From contig JAPOTR010000034.1 in the NCBI GenBank assembly GCA_026709085.1, positions 62,001 to 126,000 on the forward strand: 64,000 nt of DNA, read 5' to 3'. The translations under genes were made by a program, and so were the position numbers. The notes beneath the pieces are model-generated. The model made no database searches, had not been told where the DNA came from, and worked only from the letters and a program-made list of their open reading frames with translations. Shown one piece after another: positions 57,813-64,000 of the stretch. Every line of letters begins with the position of its first letter. The stretch's first letter is position 1. The DNA comes from Cyanobacteria bacterium MAG CAR3_bin_5 (GTDB lineage Bacteria > Cyanobacteriota > Cyanobacteriia > PCC-6307 > Cyanobiaceae).

Positions 57813-58813
57813 GGGGATTGGGGGAGGGGACGCCAGCCGGCCAACCAGGCCAGAACCGCATCGGCGCCGATCACACCGGCAAATCCGCCAAACTCGTCCA
57901 CCACCACCCGCACCCGGTTGCTGTGCTGACGGAAGTCCATCAACAACTGATCAGCGCGGATCATTTCCGGGACAAACACCACCGGCTCGCTGAGTTCCGC
58001 CAGGGATCGCTCCCCCAGGCCCCGGGCCAGGGCCGCCAGCAGCGCCTCCCGGCTGGCCACCCCCAGAACGTGGTCCACCGCTTCCCCCAGAATCACCCAC
58101 CAGGGGTCGTTGCGCTCCAGGAGAAGGGCCTGCACGTTGGCCAACCGTTCCGAACCCGCCAGGGTGGGGGCCGCCACCCGGGGCACCATCAACTCACCGG
58201 CCCGCAGGTCGTTGAGTTGGAACACCTTGCCGATCATGGCCGCCTCGTCGGCTTCAATGCGGCCCTGCTGGTGACCCAGGCGGGTCAGCAGACGGATCTC
58301 CGCCTCATCGGTGACGTGGGTGCTCTGGGCCGTCAGGGCCGGAACCAGGCGCTCAAGGATGAACACCAGTGGCAGCAGCAGCCGGGTCAGTTGCAGGAGC
58401 ACGGGGGCAACCACCAGGGACACTTGCACGTTGAAGCGGGCCCCCAGCGCCTTGGGCAGGATTTCCCCCACCACGATTACCAGCAAGGTGAACAGGGTGG
58501 AAAAGACCGCCACCCACTGGTTCGGCAGGGTCAGTTGCTCCACAATCACCCAGCCGGCAAAGCTTCCCAGCATGATGCTGCCAAAGGTGTTGAACATGTT
58601 GTTGGTGACCACTACAGCCGCCAGCGTCCGCCCCAACTGAAGCCGCAGGCGTTTCAGGCTGTTGGCCCCCGGTACGCCACGGCGGCAGAGGTTCTGCACC
58701 TGGAGGGGGGTGGTGGTCATAATGGCTGCTTCACTGCCGGAGCAGAAGGCAGACCCCAGCAGGAGCGCCACCGCCAACAGGAGAAGTCCGCTCAGGGCGT
58801 TCACCGTCGCCAC
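57809..58813 (-). CDS. CNNM/CorC-type membrane protein
   Basis: A 334-residue protein with an N-terminal DUF21 transmembrane domain (CSGSEAAIMTTTPLQVQNL, then VVVTNNMFNTFGSIMLGSFA and LVIVVGEILPKALGA) and two CBS-like motifs in the C-terminal half (DLRAGELMVPRV, ADQLLMDFRQHSNRVRVVVD). The family includes Mg2+ and Co2+ efflux proteins. It ends with GGFAGVIGADAVLAWLAG and lacks the extra C-terminal CorC/HlyC domain of some members. Start 58813. Divergent from pepP. Confidence 0.87.
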   Translation of the reverse strand: MATVNALSGLLLLAVALLLGSAFCSGSEAAIMTTTPLQVQNLCRRGVPGANSLKRLRLQLGRTLAAVVVTNNMFNTFGSIMLGSFAGWVIVEQLTLPNQWVAVFSTLFTLLVIVVGEILPKALGARFNVQVSLVVAPVLLQLTRLLLPLVFILERLVPALTAQSTHVTDEAEIRLLTRLGHQQGRIEADEAAMIGKVFQLNDLRAGELMVPRVAAPTLAGSERLANVQALLLERNDPWWVILGEAVDHVLGVASREALLAALARGLGERSLAELSEPVVFVPEMIRADQLLMDFRQHSNRVRVVVDEFGGFAGVIGADAVLAWLAGWRPLPQSP

Positions 58814-58925
58814 CTCGGGCTGCTCATCCCTCTCCTGTTCTCGCCGCGGATGAATCGGGTCTGGTCACACACAATACTTGGCGCACACTCTTGTATTTAA
58901 CCGTTTTCATCCCCACCTGCCCACC

Positions 58926-60263
58926 GTGAACTCCCATCCGGATCGTTCCGCCCATGCCCACCGCCGCCAGCGCCTCCTGGCCGGCCTGGAAGATGCAGCC
59001 GTGGTGCTGCCCGCCGCCCACCTGGTGACTCATCACGCCGACGTGCATCATCGCTTCCGACAGGACAGCGATTTCTTCTATCTCTGCGGTCTGGACGAGG
59101 CCAACGCCGTGGCGGTGCTCCGTGGCCACGGCGCCGGCGGCGCCCAGGATCCCCGCTTCGTGTTGTTTGTGGAGCCGCGGGACGCCACCGCCGAAGTGTG
59201 GAACGGCCACCGCTGGGGCATAGAAGGAGCCATGGAGCACTTCGGTGCCGAGGCGGCCCATCCCATCGGCGAGCTTGCCGAACGTCTGGACGGTTATCTC
59301 CACGGCGCCTGCCGTATCGGTTTCCGTGTGGGTCGTCATCCTCACGTGGAGCCGCTGGTGTTGAGGGTGTGGGCGCAACAACTGGAGCGGGGCCAGCGGC
59401 ATGGAGGACCCAGCGCCAGCCTCTTCGACGCCAGCGCCGCCATTCATGCCATGCGCCTCCGCAAGGAGCCCGGGGAACTGGAGCGCATGAGGGAGGCGGC
59501 CCGCATCAGTTGCGCCGCCCATGAACAGGCCCGCCAGGCCGTCCGGGCCGGGATGGGGGAATACCAGATCGAAGCCCTGGTGGAGGGCTGCTTCCGCAAG
59601 GCCGGGGCCCGTCAGCCCGCCTACCCCTCCATCGTGGCGGGAGGAGACAACGGCTGCATCCTCCACTACACCAACAACCAGGATCCGCTACGGGACGGGG
59701 ACCTGCTGCTCATCGATGCCGGTTGCAGCCTCATGGACTACTACAACGCCGACATCACCCGCACCTTCCCCATCAACGGCCGGTTCAGCGGTGAGCAGCG
59801 AGCACTTTATGAACTGGTGCTCACCGCCCAGCGCCAGGCCATCGCCGCCGTGCAGCCGGGGAGCAGTTCCGCCAAGGTGCATAACGCCGCCGTGGAGGTG
59901 CTGGTGGACGGGCTATTGGAACTGGGTCTGCTGCAGGGGGACCGGGAAGCCATCATCACCGGCCATGGTTATCGCCACCTCTATCCCCACCGCACCGGCC
60001 ACTGGCTGGGGCTGGACGTCCACGACGTGGGGGCATCCCGCCTGGGGGATCACCACACCGCCCTGGAGCCCGGCATGGTGCTCACGGTGGAGCCGGGGCT
60101 CTACATCAGCAACCGGCTGCCCGTCCCTGAGGGGCAACCCCCCATCCCCGACCACTGGCAAGGGATCGGCATCCGCATCGAAGACGACGTGGCGGTGACC
60201 GCCACCGGCCATGAGGTGTTGACGGCGGCGGCGCTGAAGGACGTGGGGGATATGGAGGGGTGA
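58926..60263 (+). CDS. pepP: Xaa-Pro aminopeptidase (aminopeptidase P)
   Basis: About 445 residues from GTG 58926 (VNSHPDRSAHAHRRQRLLAG); the frame is open a little further upstream. It removes N-terminal residues before proline. The pita-bread metal ligands are seen in LLIDAGCSLMDYYNADITRT (two Asp), GYRHLYPHRTGHWLGLDVHD (His), VLTVEPGLYI (Glu) and GIGIRIEDDVAV (Glu), so the dinuclear site is complete. An N-terminal creatinase-type domain precedes it. Divergent from CNNM with about 110 bp. Confidence 0.93.
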   Translation: MNSHPDRSAHAHRRQRLLAGLEDAAVVLPAAHLVTHHADVHHRFRQDSDFFYLCGLDEANAVAVLRGHGAGGAQDPRFVLFVEPRDATAEVWNGHRWGIEGAMEHFGAEAAHPIGELAERLDGYLHGACRIGFRVGRHPHVEPLVLRVWAQQLERGQRHGGPSASLFDASAAIHAMRLRKEPGELERMREAARISCAAHEQARQAVRAGMGEYQIEALVEGCFRKAGARQPAYPSIVAGGDNGCILHYTNNQDPLRDGDLLLIDAGCSLMDYYNADITRTFPINGRFSGEQRALYELVLTAQRQAIAAVQPGSSSAKVHNAAVEVLVDGLLELGLLQGDREAIITGHGYRHLYPHRTGHWLGLDVHDVGASRLGDHHTALEPGMVLTVEPGLYISNRLPVPEGQPPIPDHWQGIGIRIEDDVAVTATGHEVLTAAALKDVGDMEG

Positions 60264-60370
60264 GGGAGTCTCTAAATCAAGCTGCTGGAGGGGGCTGGGG
60301 GCCTACATCTGATGCTGACAGCACAGTGGTGTTCCGCCATCCCCCTCTGTGGCAAGGTCAGTGACCTTCC

Positions 60371-60721
60371 TCAGGGCAACGTTGCTAGCTGATACTCCAT
60401 GTCCCGCTGGTTGCACCAAAGCTCCGCTGCTTTACGTTTCCGCTGCACATGGTTAGAGTCCATCTGATTGGAGCCTTTGACTTCAATCAAGGCTTTTCTG
60501 CCGTCTTCGTACTCCACAAGAAAGTCAGGACGGTATTTACGCTGATGATTCTGGGCATCAATCCAGGGAATAGTGATTCCATGCCGCTTCATCCACTTGA
60601 CCACATGGGGATCCTGCTCCAAGCGGTCCATCATGCGTCGCTCCAGGTCGCTGTCGTACTTCTCAAAGCTCCAAGGGCTCTTCTTGGGGGCCGGGTACGT
60701 TCCGCGAAAGCTAATGACCAT
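60371..60721 (-). CDS. TnsA-like PD-(D/E)xK endonuclease
   Basis: A 116-residue protein from ATG 60719-60721, overlapping the Res stop by 11 bp. It begins MVISFRGTYPAPKKSPWSFE and contains the nuclease core RKYRPDFLVEYEDGRKALIE with VKGSN (catalytic D-x-E-x-K pattern), the shape of TnsA N-terminal and restriction nucleases. In usual type III enzymes the nuclease is the C-terminal part of Res, so this may be the cutting subunit on its own gene. A frame exists upstream in the same reading frame but overlaps Res antiparallel coding only. Last gene of the cassette; lower G+C. Confidence 0.75.
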   Translation of the reverse strand: MVISFRGTYPAPKKSPWSFEKYDSDLERRMMDRLEQDPHVVKWMKRHGITIPWIDAQNHQRKYRPDFLVEYEDGRKALIEVKGSNQMDSNHVQRKRKAAELWCNQRDMEYQLATLP

Positions 60722-62723
60722 GTTCAATAATTCCAGCGATAAGACCAGGGACAGCCAAGACTTTTGTCTTGACCTGACCAAGCATCCTGCAAGCATAGTC
60801 TAGATCCACACGTTCTGCCAGACCAAGGGAAGAGCCGTTAAGAAACTTAGCACGTACATGATGCAATAGAGCGGTGTAAACCCGGTCCTTGCGCATGGCA
60901 GCATATCCAGCGACAACGGTTAGATCTTCAGCCATGCAAAGCAAGCCATTCTTCACCGCCTCCCGTATGGTTTCATCCGAGACACGGAGAGACAGGTCGT
61001 CACTAGCTGCCTCGGCAGGCGCGGCATGAACGATTTTCCATCCCTCTCCGCTCAACTCCTGACTGACCACTCCGGCAATGTTCACCGCAGTGATTTCAGT
61101 TGCCACAGGATCATATTCAATTTTAGCCAGCACCTCTTGCCAGTCTTGGCATGGCTCCGGCGAAGGAGGAATGTAGCCCAGGTCAAACTCGCCTTCGTCT
61201 GTGGAGGATGGATCTGGAACATCGATCACCAAGTCTGGCCGCACAAGTTCCTGCTTTGGCGGGGGGGCTGGCAGATCCTCAGTCTCGTCAAATTCATCGT
61301 CAACGGAAACCTGGGTTCGCTTCCTGGCGTCGAAAATAGACCACAGCCAGTCGTGTTCCAGCTTGGGATGATCCACGACAGCGCAGATCTGAGGTTCCTC
61401 GGCCCCAACAGCCTTTTTCCTTACCCGACGCAAACCACGCCCAACCACCTGCTGCCCATAAACTGAGCTACTGAACTTGCGCAGCAGCAAGATGACTCCT
61501 ACTTCTGGAACATCCCAACCCTCCCGTAACATGAGCACACTAATCACGGCTTTGTAGGGTTTCCCAGCTCTTTTCTGTCGTCCCAGTTCACGTGCTTTCT
61601 CACGATCCGCCTCGTCACTGTCTTCGGTGATCAGCAGCGTCTTTATTTGGAAGACAGAGGCTAGCATGAGCCTTGCCTTTTCAGCGTCAGCCTTACACAC
61701 AGCTACAACAAATAGCAATGGTTGATAGTGTCTCTTAGCTCTGCGCTCCTGCTCATCAAGGCGGCGAAGGGCAATGGCCATCTGCTGGCGCATGGGCTTG
61801 TCATCTGTGACCCATTGTGTCGCGTTAAGCCCGAGTCGGTCGACGTCTTCCCAGTCAATCTCTTCCACCTTGCGCTGATCACCAGTACGAGCATCTGTAT
61901 AAGTTAGCTGTACACTTTCAATATCTGGTTGATAGACTACCGGTGTTTTGATAATTTTATCATATAATGCGTCACTGATACCATACTCAAAGATCATGTG
62001 GCTATCTGGCGTTTGCCCATCAGCACGATCTGGTGTTGCTGTTGTATCTACGCGCAGAGCAGTCTTTTCGCGCATTCGAGTGAGAGTTTCTTCATATTCT
62101 GGGGCAGGAGAGTTGTGGGCCTCATCATTAAATAGCGCAAACTCTGGGCCATTCATCAAGGCTGACAAGTTACTCTGACCGCTTTTGTTGCTTTGATAAA
62201 ACTGATGAATGTTTCCTAGGATAACGCGAGCACCAAGCAGGCTAGCCCAGCCACTCTCCCTGCTGCTACCCAGAGTTGTGAGCGCAAAGTCCTCTGGTGC
62301 GTATATGTTGTCTGGTGGTAATAAATGTCTGTCTTTGAAAACCTTCCCATTGGTAAAATCATCTTCCAGGCGATCTCGTACAACCAGATTGGGGCAGAGC
62401 ATAACAAACTTCTGCACATCATGGGCAATACGTAGCCAGGAAATAACTGCAGCAATGATGGCTGTCTTGCCGCCACCCGTGACGATGTTCAGCAACAGTC
62501 CATGGGTGCCAATCGTCTTCTTGCCCAGGATTTCATGGGCATAGATCACCCGCAGGAATGACTCCCACTGGTGGGGCCATAACGTACCCTCCCGTGGCTT
62601 CTGATCGTCTTCTTCGGACGTCAGAAATGCAATGTATTGTGAGGACTCAGGCTTCAGTCCTGGCAGACCGTCCTGCTGCCAGGTGCGAAAGCTCTCCTCA
62701 TGTTTGGCAAACTGATTAAACAT
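60711..62723 (-). CDS. Type III-like restriction enzyme, helicase subunit (Res)
   Basis: A 670-residue SF2 helicase. Walker A is TGGGKTAII near residue 78, motif II DEAH in FNDEAHNSPAPEYEETL, SAT-like motif in VDTTATPDR, and motif VI QQVVGRGLRRVRK. The C-terminal 200 residues are not a recognisable nuclease. The start is ATG 62723, 3 bp after the mod stop, so mod and res are translated together. Codon use and G+C (visibly lower than neighbours) suggest lateral gain. It may translocate DNA while the small nuclease cuts. Confidence 0.87.
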   Translation of the reverse strand: MFNQFAKHEESFRTWQQDGLPGLKPESSQYIAFLTSEEDDQKPREGTLWPHQWESFLRVIYAHEILGKKTIGTHGLLLNIVTGGGKTAIIAAVISWLRIAHDVQKFVMLCPNLVVRDRLEDDFTNGKVFKDRHLLPPDNIYAPEDFALTTLGSSRESGWASLLGARVILGNIHQFYQSNKSGQSNLSALMNGPEFALFNDEAHNSPAPEYEETLTRMREKTALRVDTTATPDRADGQTPDSHMIFEYGISDALYDKIIKTPVVYQPDIESVQLTYTDARTGDQRKVEEIDWEDVDRLGLNATQWVTDDKPMRQQMAIALRRLDEQERRAKRHYQPLLFVVAVCKADAEKARLMLASVFQIKTLLITEDSDEADREKARELGRQKRAGKPYKAVISVLMLREGWDVPEVGVILLLRKFSSSVYGQQVVGRGLRRVRKKAVGAEEPQICAVVDHPKLEHDWLWSIFDARKRTQVSVDDEFDETEDLPAPPPKQELVRPDLVIDVPDPSSTDEGEFDLGYIPPSPEPCQDWQEVLAKIEYDPVATEITAVNIAGVVSQELSGEGWKIVHAAPAEAASDDLSLRVSDETIREAVKNGLLCMAEDLTVVAGYAAMRKDRVYTALLHHVRAKFLNGSSLGLAERVDLDYACRMLGQVKTKVLAVPGLIAGIIEHGH

Positions 62724-62725
62724 GG

Positions 62726-64000
62726 TCAGTTCACCTCAATCTCAATCACCTTGAGCCCATCACCACCCAGATCGTCTTGCACACGGCAAGCAATACGCCT
62801 CTTTCCAGATTGGGAAAACTTAAACTTGACCTGAAATTTTGGCTCCTTTGGCTCCCTATTCTTGTTGGCGGTGAAGGAATATCCCTCGGTACTGCTAAAC
62901 AATCGTTCATGGCTGAAATCCCATTGGACGTTAATGATCTTCGCCCCAGGATTCATGACAGCGGTCTCGCTCACGTCAAAAATGTAGATGAGAGGGGACA
63001 TACGCTTGTAGCCCATTTCTACCCGCGGTGGTTGGATGAAGGTCAGGAAGTTTTCATAATCAGCGTGATTGGTGGAGAGGGCAGTCACATGCTCACGGAA
63101 GCGGGGCGAGTCGATGCGGACCTGCTCAAGCCGAATGAAGTTCACATCCGTTTGCTCCAGAGCGCGGAGCTGCTCTGCTGCGTCACGTGCCCCTGGCGCA
63201 AAGGCCCAGGCCAGCATGAGCCCATCTCGAAGATTATCTTGCTGATAGCGTAGCGTCTTGCGGATGGCGTTGGCAAAAGTCTGGACATCTGCTTCTGTTA
63301 CGGCGGTGTCGATATCTGATCCGCCCACCCATACGGGGACTGAGCCTTTGTAGCCGTGAATGCTCTCGTCTTGTGGTTCAATCCGTGCCCCGAAGCAGCG
63401 CAACACAAAAGCCCGAAATTGATCGGGCGGCGCCTGGACCAATCGCTGTGATTCATAGACACCCCAGTTTTCCACAGTGAAGTCAGGCACGGAAAACACA
63501 TTACCTGTCTGCTGCTCAACCTGCTGTGTCAGCCGGTCACGAGAAACAGCAACAGCCACACGGGACTGGTCACAGGTGATCCAGCGCCGCCCTAACCGCT
63601 GTGCAACAGCGGCTGTCGTGCCGCCACCGCAGAAGAAGTCTCCAACCACTCCTCCCTCTGGGGAGCAACTGGCGATAATTCTTTCAAGGAGCTTTTCTGG
63701 TTTCTGAGTTGGATAGCCGCGCTTTTCTTTTCCGCCAGCGTGGCCTAAAGATATTATATCGTTCCAAACGTCTGGAAGTTGCTTCTTTCGTCCAACGCAT
63801 CCTGTCTCTTTCTCAACAGGAAGGAAATGACGAACTCGCACCTTCCCATTTCTAGTATATTCAACTCTATCTTCTGCTTTAAGACGCTCAATGCTAGCAT
63901 CTGTATAGTCACCTCGCGGAGTCGTATAATAATATCTATTATCTGACAACTTCTTGTACTTAGGTTCAGACAATTCATTAACTGTTAATGCTTTAAACGG
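62726..64000 (-). CDS. DNA adenine methyltransferase (Mod), 5' end outside window
   Basis: 425 codons open to the window edge, so the N-terminus is missing. The AdoMet motif I is GVVGDFFCGGGTTAAVAQRL (FxGxG type) after SLGHAGGKEKRGYPTQKPEKL. Catalytic motif IV (DPPY-type) is not in the visible part; in beta-class methylases such as type III Mod it comes before motif I, so it is expected beyond 64000. The C-terminal about 250 residues form a family-specific region that ends in a beta-rich Ig-like module (last 90 residues). The TTG at 63973 is in-frame but not a likely start. Confidence 0.85.
   Translation of the reverse strand, partial: PFKALTVNELSEPKYKKLSDNRYYYTTPRGDYTDASIERLKAEDRVEYTRNGKVRVRHFLPVEKETGCVGRKKQLPDVWNDIISLGHAGGKEKRGYPTQKPEKLLERIIASCSPEGGVVGDFFCGGGTTAAVAQRLGRRWITCDQSRVAVAVSRDRLTQQVEQQTGNVFSVPDFTVENWGVYESQRLVQAPPDQFRAFVLRCFGARIEPQDESIHGYKGSVPVWVGGSDIDTAVTEADVQTFANAIRKTLRYQQDNLRDGLMLAWAFAPGARDAAEQLRALEQTDVNFIRLEQVRIDSPRFREHVTALSTNHADYENFLTFIQPPRVEMGYKRMSPLIYIFDVSETAVMNPGAKIINVQWDFSHERLFSSTEGYSFTANKNREPKEPKFQVKFKFSQSGKRRIACRVQDDLGGDGLKVIEIEVN

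Overview
The window is a piece of a high-G+C (roughly 60-65 % by eye) unicellular cyanobacterial chromosome of the marine Synechococcus/Cyanobium type. This rests on the allophycocyanin core operon, the atp operon with a b' subunit and Atp1, kaiABC next to rpmA/rplU and nblS, cyanobacterial PII, Vipp1 and the cyanobacterial-type NadD and DnaE. A reduced-genome relative such as a sponge symbiont (Candidatus Synechococcus spongiarum-like) would fit the short KaiA, the repeat-expanded outer-membrane protein and the decayed islands, but the species is an inference. No rRNA, tRNA, CRISPR array or intact transposase was seen.

Layout. 1-2908: a partial unknown gene, a small hypothetical, then on the minus strand a ferredoxin, a small gene, DUF3326 and a class I glutamine amidotransferase. 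2918-8863: ATP synthase operon on the minus strand (atp1, a, c, b', b, delta, alpha, gamma). 8929-15600: a SAM methyltransferase (CpcM candidate) divergent from apcE, then apcA-apcB-apcC closed by a clear terminator; this is the phycobilisome core. 15631-18835: ftsW and the CcdA/CcsB cytochrome c maturation pair; queF converges on it. 19521-22724: DUF4278 protein, a small conserved-looking protein, glnB (PII), tlyA, purB. 22725-23567 is non-coding. 23568-28701: rpmA and rplU divergent from kaiA-kaiB-kaiC, with the nblS sensor kinase converging on kaiC. 28728-30888: purD and purC, divergent.

30939-39235 is one co-directional run for the outer membrane: Omp85, lpxC, fabZ, lpxA, lpxB, an exported msrA, then bioA. 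39241-43836 holds a phosphoribosyltransferase, a family-4 uracil-DNA glycosylase, a VOC protein, an aspartate-type aminotransferase, an alternative sigma factor and a DUF92 membrane protein. dnaE follows (43977-47504). 47505-49057 is a gene-poor scar: a palindromic intergenic repeat, an AT-rich foreign block with a frameshifted gene, and a G+C-rich remnant. 49058-50743 encodes a permease/TIGR03943 pair, 50858-52335 Vipp1 and a membrane-anchored repetitive coiled-coil protein, 52503-58813 DUF721/DciA, panE, nadE, nadD, a dynamin-like GTPase and a CNNM/CorC-type protein, then pepP. The right edge (60371-64000) is a lower-G+C restriction-modification cassette (Mod, Res helicase and a separate TnsA-like nuclease), cut by the window end.

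Most noteworthy: a low-G+C, repeat-built insertion in a predicted extracellular loop of Omp85; a KaiA reduced to its C-terminal domain; a four-repeat ApcE linker; a decayed AT-rich gene downstream of dnaE; a single-pass coiled-coil protein built from 21-bp repeats; and an RM locus with its nuclease on a separate overlapping gene and an Ig-like tail on the methyltransferase.
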